Source of the DNA: Halovenus carboxidivorans
GTDB lineage: Archaea; Halobacteriota; Halobacteria; Halobacteriales; Haloarculaceae
DNA length: 64,000 bases
NCBI RefSeq assembly: GCF_009831575.1
Contig: NZ_WUUT01000003.1
Location: 184,748 to 248,747, forward strand
Direction of reading: 5' to 3'
Positions 57,568 through 64,000 of this stretch are shown piece by piece. The notes under the pieces were generated by a model. It saw only the letters and a list, made by a program, of their open reading frames with translations. It was not told the DNA's origin and did no database searches. Numbering within the stretch: position 1 is the first letter of the stretch; each line of letters begins with the position of its first letter. The position numbers and the translations under genes were made by a program.

Positions 57568-59226
57568 ATGGTCTCCGCGATAGCCGCGTTGCTCTGGGTG
57601 ATGATCGCCAGCGGCGGGGCGCTCTGTGCGCTCGGCTACGCCAGCGTCCGGTGGTGGGACGAACCGGGATCGACCCTGTTTGGCCTGTACGTCGGCCTGT
57701 GGGGTGCGCTGCCGATCATCGACAGCGGGGCCAACGCGCTGTTCGGCGTGGCGGGCCTCTCGGGGCTGCTGTGGGTCGTGACGGTCGTCCCGTGGTTCCT
57801 GTTCACCCTGCAGTACACGGGCCGGCAGTTCGGCCGGCGTAGCTGGGCGGCCCTGCTCGTCCCCGCGGTCGGGATCGGGCCGTGGCTCTGGTCGCTATCG
57901 GTCGCGTCGCCTGTCCCGGCCTTCGAGGCCGTCGGCATCCTCGTCTTCGTCTACTACGCCGCGGTGGCGACCGTCGGCGCGTTGCTCGTGCTCCAGGCGG
58001 CCAACAGGTACGGACATCTCTCGCTGTCACAGGGGGCGCTGCTGGCCCTGGTCGGCGTGATCCCGACCGTGACGATGAACACCTTCGGCGTCCTGGCCCG
58101 GCAGTTCGGCGACGCGGTCCTCTTTTCGATCTACGCCGGCGGCCTGCTCAGTAGCTGTCTCGCCGCGGGACTCGCGCTGTTCTGGGACGACGTCTTCGAC
58201 TCGACGCCGGCGGCGGGGACGGTCGGCGAGCGGGCGGTCATCCGCGAGACTGACGACCTCGTCCTCATCACCGACGACGAGGGCGACCTGGTCGTCCACA
58301 ACGAGGCCGCAGCGTCGGTCCTGCCGGCGATCGACGCGGCGGCGGTCGGACGCCCCGTCGAGAACGCACTCGGTATCGCCGTCGAGGAACTGGCGGCGGC
58401 CGAGACCGTCGAACTGCAGACGACAGCGGGCCGTCGCCAGTTCGACCCGCAGGTGACGGGCCTGACCGACCAGCACGACCGCCGGATCGGATCGATGCTC
58501 AGCCTGCGCGATATCACCGACCGGGAGATCCGCCGCCAGCGACTCGCGGTCCTGAACCGCATCGTCCGCCACAACCTCCGCAACCAGGCGAGTGTCATCA
58601 AGGCGAACACCGAGGCAGTCGCGGACGAACTGACCGAGGACCGACTCCTCGACCGACTCGACACCGCGGCCGACTCCGTGGACTCGCTGACCGCGCTCAG
58701 CCGCAAGGCCAAGACGGTCGAGGCGGTGCTCAGCGAGGGCGGCGAGACGACGGCCGTCGAACTCCGGGCGCTGCTCGCGGACATCGTCGCCGACAGCGCC
58801 CGGCGGTGGCCGGAGGCGACGGTCACCGTCGAGGAGTGTCCGGAGGGGGTCGTCGAGACCGACCGCCGGGCGCTGGAGTTCGTGCTCGCGAATCTCGTCG
58901 AGAACGCCGTCGAACACGCCGATACCGACTCCCCGACCGTCGAGTTGCGCGCCGAGATCGACCCCGAAGCGTCGTATCCGGTCGAGATCACTGTCGCTGA
59001 CGACGGTCCCGGGATTCCCGATCAAGAGGTCGATGTCCTCGAAGCGGGGACGGAAACACAGCTCAAACACGGGACCGGGATCGGTCTCTGGGTGACGAAC
59101 TGGACGGTCAGGGAACTCGGCGGCGAACTCTCCTTTCCCCGGCGTGGACCGGACGGGAGTACGGTCGCGGTTCGGTTGCCGGACCGGCCGACTTCGACGA
59201 CGGCGCAGGCGGGTTCGGAGGCGTGA
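57568..59226 (+). CDS. Sensor histidine kinase with N-terminal 7TM and PAS domains
   Basis: The product is 552 residues. The first 210 residues hold about seven membrane helices (histidine-kinase 7TM type), from VSAIAALLWVMIASGGALCALGY onward as hydrophobic blocks. A PAS-like domain (about 225-310, DDLVLITDDEGDLVVHNEA) is followed by the H-box VRHNLRNQASVIKANTE (about residue 330) and an ATPase with ANLVENAVEHA and VADDGPGIPDQE, then GTGIGLWVTNWTVRELGG. This domain order is common for haloarchaeal kinases. The ligand and response regulator are unknown; the thiolase operon follows by 80 nt. Confidence 0.92.
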   Translation: MVSAIAALLWVMIASGGALCALGYASVRWWDEPGSTLFGLYVGLWGALPIIDSGANALFGVAGLSGLLWVVTVVPWFLFTLQYTGRQFGRRSWAALLVPAVGIGPWLWSLSVASPVPAFEAVGILVFVYYAAVATVGALLVLQAANRYGHLSLSQGALLALVGVIPTVTMNTFGVLARQFGDAVLFSIYAGGLLSSCLAAGLALFWDDVFDSTPAAGTVGERAVIRETDDLVLITDDEGDLVVHNEAAASVLPAIDAAAVGRPVENALGIAVEELAAAETVELQTTAGRRQFDPQVTGLTDQHDRRIGSMLSLRDITDREIRRQRLAVLNRIVRHNLRNQASVIKANTEAVADELTEDRLLDRLDTAADSVDSLTALSRKAKTVEAVLSEGGETTAVELRALLADIVADSARRWPEATVTVEECPEGVVETDRRALEFVLANLVENAVEHADTDSPTVELRAEIDPEASYPVEITVADDGPGIPDQEVDVLEAGTETQLKHGTGIGLWVTNWTVRELGGELSFPRRGPDGSTVAVRLPDRPTSTTAQAGSEA

Positions 59227-59306
59227 TTCGCGGTCCGGCGACCACCTAAAAAACCGCCGTAAGCGCAGTCCGCGGAATTATGTACCGGCTCGAACAAAGC
59301 CCGGGT

Positions 59307-60479
59307 ATGCGAGACGTATATCTCGTCGGGGCAGGACAGACCCCGTTCGGCTCGTTCCCCGAACGGAGCTACCGCGACCTGTTCGCGGAAGCGTACCAGA
59401 ACGCACGGGAGAGCGTCGACAGCCCGCCGGACCCGGAGGAGATCGACGAGGCAGTCGTCGGTTCGCTGGGCGTCGGCGGCCGGCAACTCGGCCTGTCGGG
59501 ACCGGCAGTCACCGAACACGTCGGCCTGCACAACGTCACCTGCTCGCGGATCGAAAACGCCTGTGCGGCGGGCGGGTTCGCCGTTCGACAGGCGATTCAG
59601 GCGGTCAAAAGCGGCATGGCCGATGTCGTCCTCGCGGGCGGCTACGAGGTGATGACCGACATGTCCAGCGACGCGACGAAGTACTGGCTCGGCGTCAGCG
59701 GGGAAACCGAGTGGGAACGACTCACCGGCACCACCTTCGCGGGCGTGTACGCACAGATGGCCAGCGCCTACCTCGACCAGTACGAGGCGACGACGGAGGA
59801 TCTCTCCCGCGTCGCGGTGAAAAACCACGGCAACGGCGCGAAGAACCCGAAGGCCCACCTCGGGTTCTCCTGCTCGCTCGAGGACGCGGTCAACGCGCCC
59901 GACGTGGCCGCGCCGCTGAACCTCTATCACTGCTGTCCGACCTCCGACGGCGCGGCGGCGGCGCTGTTCGTCAGCGAGGATGTCGTCGACCAGTACAGCG
60001 ACGAACGAATCCGCGTCGCCGGCTCCGGCGGCGCGAGCGACCACGTCGGCCTCGCCGAGCGGGACAGCTACACCTCGCTGTCGGCGACGAAAGCCGCCGC
60101 CGAGTCCGCCTACGAGGGGGCGGCGGTCGGTCCCGACGACCTGGATTTCGCCGAGGTACACGACTGTTTCGCAATCGCCGAGCTGGTCGCCTACGAGGAT
60201 CTCGGCTTCTGTGAGGAGGGGCAGGCCCACACGCTGCTCCGGGAGGGGCGAACCGACCCGGACGGCGATCTGCCGGTCAACACCTCCGGCGGACTGAAAT
60301 CGAAGGGCCATCCCATCGGCGCGACCGGGACCGGCCAGGTCGTCGAGGTGTTCGACCAACTCACCGGCAACGCCGGCGAGCGACAACTGGACGATCCGAC
60401 GCTCGGGTTGACCCACAACGTCGGCGGGAGCGGCGGGGCGACAGCGATCCACATCTTCGAGCAGGAGGTGGCGCGATGA
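59307..60479 (+). CDS. Thiolase-family acyltransferase (SCP-x-like)
   Basis: The product is 390 residues from ATG 59307 (an ATG at 59280 is also possible). RDVYLVGAGQTPFGSFPE opens the fold. The nucleophile Cys is in RIENACAAGGFAVRQAI (about residue 85), and the second active-site block is LKSKGHPIGATGTGQ (His, about residue 336). THNVGGSGGATAIHIF is the SCP-x-type C-terminal block. It condenses or cleaves acyl-CoA. Its stop overlaps by 4 nt the start of an HMGS-like/DUF35 fusion. In methanogens an archaeal thiolase, HMG-CoA synthase and DUF35 protein form one complex, so these two probably bind each other. Confidence 0.92.
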   Translation: MRDVYLVGAGQTPFGSFPERSYRDLFAEAYQNARESVDSPPDPEEIDEAVVGSLGVGGRQLGLSGPAVTEHVGLHNVTCSRIENACAAGGFAVRQAIQAVKSGMADVVLAGGYEVMTDMSSDATKYWLGVSGETEWERLTGTTFAGVYAQMASAYLDQYEATTEDLSRVAVKNHGNGAKNPKAHLGFSCSLEDAVNAPDVAAPLNLYHCCPTSDGAAAALFVSEDVVDQYSDERIRVAGSGGASDHVGLAERDSYTSLSATKAAAESAYEGAAVGPDDLDFAEVHDCFAIAELVAYEDLGFCEEGQAHTLLREGRTDPDGDLPVNTSGGLKSKGHPIGATGTGQVVEVFDQLTGNAGERQLDDPTLGLTHNVGGSGGATAIHIFEQEVAR

Positions 60480-61891
60480 CGGGCATCGACCAGATCGGGA
60501 CCTACGTCCCGCGGTACGCGCTGGCCGCCGAGGCCGTCGAGGAGGCCTGGGGACAGTTCCACGGCGCGGGGATCGAACACACGGCCGTCCCCGGCGGCGA
60601 CGAGGACACGCTGACGATGGCCTACGAGGCCGCGACGAACGCCATCGAGGCTGGCGACCTCGACCACACCGCGTTCGAGAGCCTGCTCGTTGCGACGACG
60701 ACCCCGCCGCTGGAGGAGGAACCGATGGGCGCTCGGCTCCGGAGCACGCTCGGTCTCGACGACTCGATCCGGACGCGACAGCTCACCGGGAGCACGCGTG
60801 CGGGTGTCGAGGCGCTCGTGACCGCCGCGGAACGGTCCGGGCCGACCCTGGTCGTCGCCAGCGACAGCCCCCGCGGTGCGCCCGACAGCGACCTCGAACA
60901 GGCCGGCGGGGCGGGTGCGGTCGCTCTCGTCGTCACCGACGACGGCACCGCCGAGATGACCGACCACGCGGCCCGCGTCGACGCCGTTCCGGGGACGCGG
61001 TTCCGGCCCGCCGGATCGGACGAGAGCGACGGCCTCGGAATCGCGACCTACGACCGAAACGCCTACACCTCGGCGGTCGGCGGCGTCGCTGCCGATCTCG
61101 ATACCGATCCCAGTGAGTTCGCGGCCGTCGCGTTGCAGGCCCCGAACGGCAAACTCCCGTACCGGGCGGCCGGCGCTCTCGGCGTCGAGACGGAGACCAT
61201 CGCGGCGGGAACCAACGTCTCCGAGATCGGTGACACCGGCGCTGCGAGTCCGCTGTTCGGGCTGGCGACGGCACAGTCGGCGGCCTCGACGCTCGTCGTC
61301 GGGTACGGCTCCGGTGACGCCGCTGCCGTCGCAATCGAGGGGTCGATCCCGGTTGCGACGAATCCACACGACGGGATCGTTCCCGAGGACCGACGCTCGC
61401 TGAACTACGGCGAGTACCTCCGAATGCGCGGGGAGATCACGACGGGCGAACCCGAGGGGGGCGGTGCATACGTCAGCGTCCCGAGCTGGAAACGCACCAT
61501 GCCCCAGCGCCACCGACTCGTCGCCGGCCGGTGCACAGAGTGTGGCACGCTCGCCTTCCCGCCGGAGGGTGCCTGTACCGACTGCGGGACTTTCGAGTCC
61601 TACGAGTCGGTCGAACTGCCGGGGACGGGGACGGTCGAGGCGGCGACGGAGATCGGTGCCGGCGGCGCGCCCCCGGAGTTCGTCGAACAGCAGGCCAAAA
61701 GCGGTGCCTACACCAGCGCCGTCGTCGCGCTTGACGGTCCCGACGGGGGATCGGTCTCGATTCCGGCACAGGTCCTCGGCGACGGGGAGACGACCGTCGG
61801 CGACCGCGTGACCGCGACGATTCGGCGGATCTACACCCAAGAGGACGTGATCCGCTACGGCTTCAAGATGCGACCGCTGGCGGAGGACTGA
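60476..61891 (+). CDS. HMG-CoA-synthase-like protein fused to a DUF35 OB/zinc-ribbon domain, apparently without catalytic residues
   Basis: The product is 471 residues. Residues 1-335 follow archaeal HMG-CoA synthase (IDQIGTYVPRYALAAE, then a long thiolase fold). Residues about 340-470 are a DUF35 domain: zinc ribbon CTECGTLAFPPEGACTDCG and an OB fold. Where synthases have the Glu in S-E-S/T-x-P, the nucleophile Cys in F-A-C-K-A-G-T-E-A-L and the His in H-Q/x-P-N-G-K, this protein shows TTTPP, GSTRAGVEAL and QAPNGK, so E, C and H seem replaced by T, T and Q. It may scaffold the thiolase. Overlap with the thiolase gene supports a stable complex. Confidence 0.88.
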   Translation: MTGIDQIGTYVPRYALAAEAVEEAWGQFHGAGIEHTAVPGGDEDTLTMAYEAATNAIEAGDLDHTAFESLLVATTTPPLEEEPMGARLRSTLGLDDSIRTRQLTGSTRAGVEALVTAAERSGPTLVVASDSPRGAPDSDLEQAGGAGAVALVVTDDGTAEMTDHAARVDAVPGTRFRPAGSDESDGLGIATYDRNAYTSAVGGVAADLDTDPSEFAAVALQAPNGKLPYRAAGALGVETETIAAGTNVSEIGDTGAASPLFGLATAQSAASTLVVGYGSGDAAAVAIEGSIPVATNPHDGIVPEDRRSLNYGEYLRMRGEITTGEPEGGGAYVSVPSWKRTMPQRHRLVAGRCTECGTLAFPPEGACTDCGTFESYESVELPGTGTVEAATEIGAGGAPPEFVEQQAKSGAYTSAVVALDGPDGGSVSIPAQVLGDGETTVGDRVTATIRRIYTQEDVIRYGFKMRPLAED

Positions 61892-61962
61892 CCGCTCGGG
61901 TCGTTCCGGCTCGCTGGTCGCTTTTCGAACTGATTTTGTCCGCCAGCACCGTACCAGCGGGT

Positions 61963-62238
61963 ATGGCAGAATCAACCGAACTCGAAACCGAGACGGAGCA
62001 CACGCCCGAAGAGGCCGCGGAGCTGTTCCGCGATCTCGCCGACGAGATCGAATCCGGTGAAGACATCACCGTCACCGGGAACAACGCCGAGATCACCGTT
62101 CCCGGAACCGTCGAGAAGATCGACTCCGAACTCGAAGTCGAACACGAGATCCGCGGCGAGTACGACCAGGTGATGCTCGAACTCGAACTCGACTGGACGA
62201 TCATTCCCGACGAAGACGACGATCACTCCGAGGAGTAA
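61963..62238 (+). CDS. Amphi-Trp domain protein (91 aa)
   Basis: The product is 91 residues: ELETETEHTPEEAAELFRDLADEIESGEDITVTG then beta strands with VMLELELDWTII (motif blocks). This fits the amphi-Trp domain, a short alpha-plus-beta module common in haloarchaea. Its function is not established. The start ATG at 61963 follows a TTG-opened frame; the closing tail is very acidic (PDEDDDHSEE). It is convergent with the OYE-family gene (16-nt overlap of the two stops' region). Confidence 0.8.
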   Translation: MAESTELETETEHTPEEAAELFRDLADEIESGEDITVTGNNAEITVPGTVEKIDSELEVEHEIRGEYDQVMLELELDWTIIPDEDDDHSEE

Positions 62239-63554
62239 GCGCCCTCCCGTTCGAGCCGCGCCCGCCGGCGGACGATCCGCGGCGTGTGACAGCGGCCCGG
62301 TTCGCCGGTCGCCTGCGGGACTGTACAGTTGTTACAGCTCTCACAGAGTGCTCGCTTCCCCGCCAACAGTCGCGCGGGCAGGCGTGGTTCGGCGTAGAAT
62401 GGCCGCCCGAGACCGACGAGGTCGGCGGCTGGCTCCGGACCACCCAACACTGCCTCGCAGTGCTCGCGCTCGCGGAGCCCACCCTCACAGAGCACCGGCA
62501 CGTCGACTCGCTCCCGCACCCGCCGACAGAGGTCGGCGTTCCAGCCCGGTTCGGCCGGAAACTGTCGGGCCTGCAGGCGGTTGAGAAGCGAGACCGCCCG
62601 CGCCCGCAGTCGACTCCCGAAGACGGCGGCGTACTCCGACCGGAGTTCCTCGGCGGCCCACGCCCGGTCCGGGTAGGCTCCGCGGATGAGGCTCATATCC
62701 CAGTAGACCGAACACTCGACGGGGACGAGCGCGTCGTAGCCGGCCTCTGCGAGTCGCTCGGCAATCGTCACCGCGTCGTCGCGGTCGAGTCGGGTCCGGA
62801 CGAACGGCGGGGCCGCCGTCTCGGCCGGGACTTTCGTCACGAGCGGAATCGCCCCGGCGTGTTCGCGGACCGCGTCCCGGACCGCGAGCAGGAAGCGAAC
62901 GCCGTCGGCGAACTCGTCGTCGCGGTCGTTGTAGTACGGGGAGAGAAACTGCTGGATGATTCCCATGTTCGCCCCCGAGAGGTGGATCCCGTCGTACCCC
63001 GCGTCGGCGGCGTAGCCCGCCGCACGGCCGAACGCCTCCGCGAGGTCGTACACCTCCGCCGTCGAGAGCACGTCCGGGTCGAGGTCGATCAGCCCCGCCC
63101 GGTCCGCGGCCCGGAGTTGTACCGGCGGCTCCGAGACGGCGAGTTGGCCCTCCTCGGGGTTCCGTGTCCGGTACTCGCTGTGCCAGAGGCTCATACTCCG
63201 CAGTCCCCCGTGGGCCAACTGGATGAAGATCCGCGAGCCGTGGTCGTGAATCCGGTCGGTCAGCGCCGAGAGCCGGTCGACGAACGCGGGGTCGTGGACC
63301 CGCGTCATGTTCGGTGCGGCACAGCCACCGCTTTCGGTGACGATACTCGCGCCCTGGAATATCAGCCCCGCACCCGACTCGGCGGCCGGTTCGAGTTCGT
63401 CGATGTACGTCTCGACGGCGTCCGGCCCGTTGCCGGCGCATTCGAGCAACGGGGCGCGATACAGCCGGTTTCGCAGTTCGACACCGCCGATCTCGATTGG
63501 CTCCGTCAGCGTCGCGTCCGCTGGATCGGTGGCACGTTTCTCCCTCCCTGTCAT
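62223..63554 (-). CDS. NADH:flavin oxidoreductase, OYE family
   Basis: The product is 443 residues from ATG 63554 (or 446 from GTG 63563, which overlaps the upstream stop as GTGA). The TIM barrel has ELRNRLYRAPLLECAG, the FMN-binding GLIFQGASIVTESGG and FIQLAHGGLRS, and YDGIHLSGANMGIIQQFLSPYYN with the usual catalytic His-x-x-His/Asn region altered to HLSGAN. The C-terminal end has CESCNNCTVPQ, a cysteine cluster like that of larger iron-sulfur OYE enzymes, though the second flavin domain is absent. It reduces enoates or enones. It may be translationally coupled with Cgi121 upstream. Confidence 0.88.
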   Translation of the reverse strand: MTGREKRATDPADATLTEPIEIGGVELRNRLYRAPLLECAGNGPDAVETYIDELEPAAESGAGLIFQGASIVTESGGCAAPNMTRVHDPAFVDRLSALTDRIHDHGSRIFIQLAHGGLRSMSLWHSEYRTRNPEEGQLAVSEPPVQLRAADRAGLIDLDPDVLSTAEVYDLAEAFGRAAGYAADAGYDGIHLSGANMGIIQQFLSPYYNDRDDEFADGVRFLLAVRDAVREHAGAIPLVTKVPAETAAPPFVRTRLDRDDAVTIAERLAEAGYDALVPVECSVYWDMSLIRGAYPDRAWAAEELRSEYAAVFGSRLRARAVSLLNRLQARQFPAEPGWNADLCRRVRERVDVPVLCEGGLREREHCEAVLGGPEPAADLVGLGRPFYAEPRLPARLLAGKRALCESCNNCTVPQATGEPGRCHTPRIVRRRARLEREGAYSSE

Positions 63555-63559
63555 GGCGA

Positions 63560-64000
63560 TCACCGCTCGACGACGAGTAGTGTGACGCGTTCGCGTATCA
63601 GGTCGCTGATCGTCCCGTCGGTCGCGGCCAGTTCCCGCTCGGTGACGTCGAAATACGAGCGCAACTGCTCGTCAGCGGCCGAACCGAGCGTCACTCCCGG
63701 TTCGAGTTCGCCCCGAAGCGCCTCGGCAGCGGCCCGCTCGGCGTCGGTTTCGGGGCGATCGTCGCTCCCGGTCGCGTCGCCGCGCCACTCGTGGCTGTCG
63801 AGGTCGACGACGACTGCCGCGAGTGGGCAGTCGCCGGCCGAGACGCCCATCTCCAGCGCCCGGTTGATCTGGCGACGACCCGCCGCGTACAGCAGGATTT
63901 CGACGCCGGGATCGTCCGCAATCGTCTCGCCGCGTTCGATGGCCCGGGCCGCGTGATCGACGGCCCGGCGGAGGTGGGCGGCGTCGGCGACGTAGCGGGC
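63560..64000 (-). CDS. KEOPS complex subunit Cgi121 (5' part outside window)
   Basis: The frame is open to the last base of the window (147 codons including stop), so the N-terminus is missing. ILLYAAGRRQINRALEMGVSAGDC followed by AAVVVDLDSHEW is the Cgi121 core: the G-x-R-Q-I-x-R-A-L-E helix and the following strand. In archaeal KEOPS, Cgi121 binds tRNA 3' ends and Bud32, helping to make t6A37 of ANN-decoding tRNAs. In haloarchaea it often lies beside a Hel308-type helicase gene, which may lie beyond the window. Its stop overlaps a GTG that could start the OYE-family gene. Confidence 0.9.
   Translation of the reverse strand, partial: ARYVADAAHLRRAVDHAARAIERGETIADDPGVEILLYAAGRRQINRALEMGVSAGDCPLAAVVVDLDSHEWRGDATGSDDRPETDAERAAAEALRGELEPGVTLGSAADEQLRSYFDVTERELAATDGTISDLIRERVTLLVVER

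Noticed and set aside
60191-61975. 594-codon minus-strand frame
   Set aside because: It is antisense to the thiolase and HMGS-like genes, both of which have clear family motifs and coupled starts.
1-64000. tRNA, rRNA, insertion sequences, prophage or CRISPR
   Set aside because: I looked for tRNA arms, transposase motifs, terminal repeats and spaced repeats and found none I could support. A tRNAscan or HMM search could still find something that I missed.

Overview
This window reads as a chromosomal segment of a haloarchaeon (class Halobacteria). The DNA is GC-rich and the predicted proteins are strongly acidic. Promoters are archaeal TATA boxes, often about 26-30 nt before the start codon, which implies many leaderless mRNAs. 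The marker genes are archaeal: ribosomal protein uL11, TiaS, RNase HII, a KEOPS Cgi121 subunit, an archaeal HTH regulator family, PGF-CTERM surface proteins and HNLRN/HNLQN-type histidine kinases. I cannot name the genus. I found no rRNA, tRNA, CRISPR array, transposase or prophage, and no gene-free stretch longer than about 250 bases.

Layout. 1-3.4 kb: end of an AlkP-superfamily hydrolase, then a membrane glycosyltransferase, a GtrA-like protein and a GT2 glycosyltransferase (lipid-linked sugar transfer). 3.6-6.8 kb: an esterase, two tandem zinc-ribbon mini-proteins (the second with ATT where its twin has ATG), RNase HII and an IclR regulator. 7-10 kb: a 39-residue mini-gene and a lactate-utilisation-type locus (fused LutB-LutA plus LutC). 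10-19.5 kb: UspA, uL11, ATP-grasp enzyme, LLM monooxygenase, carbonic anhydrase, MFS transporter, an MDR reductase and an APH-like kinase overlapping a HAD phosphatase. 19.5-26 kb: a four-helix membrane protein divergent from a lone N6-adenine DNA methylase, an ArsA/Get3 ATPase, a zinc alcohol dehydrogenase and TiaS. 26-33 kb: a giant GLUG-repeat surface protein, an archaeal HTH regulator and a Ski2-like helicase. 33-44 kb: a HAD phosphatase plus P-loop kinase pair, acyl-CoA dehydrogenase, thiol and redox enzymes, and a peroxiredoxin beside a minimal FAD protein. 44-50 kb: a PGF-CTERM surface protein upstream of a Cache-type histidine kinase, then a VapBC-type toxin-antitoxin module lying between a truncated and an intact copy of a NucS-N-terminal-like zinc-finger gene. 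50-64 kb: UspA and CBS proteins, ferredoxin, an ABC exporter, phosphoglycerate mutase, a DUF5784-like protein, a 7TM histidine kinase, a thiolase with an HMG-CoA-synthase-like/DUF35 fusion, an OYE-family enzyme and partial Cgi121.

Most genes are short housekeeping or redox units read from their own promoters. Coupled units (4-nt overlaps or short gaps) are LutC/LutBA, HAD/APH kinase, ABC permease/ATPase, thiolase/HMGS-like and the toxin-antitoxin pair. The observations most worth a second look are four. First, the HMGS-like protein appears to lack all three catalytic residues. Second, a zinc-ribbon gene appears to use ATT as its start. Third, the toxin-antitoxin module sits between two copies of a NucS-like gene and is flanked by a 7-bp direct repeat. 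Fourth, the NucS-like domain is joined to C4 zinc fingers instead of a nuclease.
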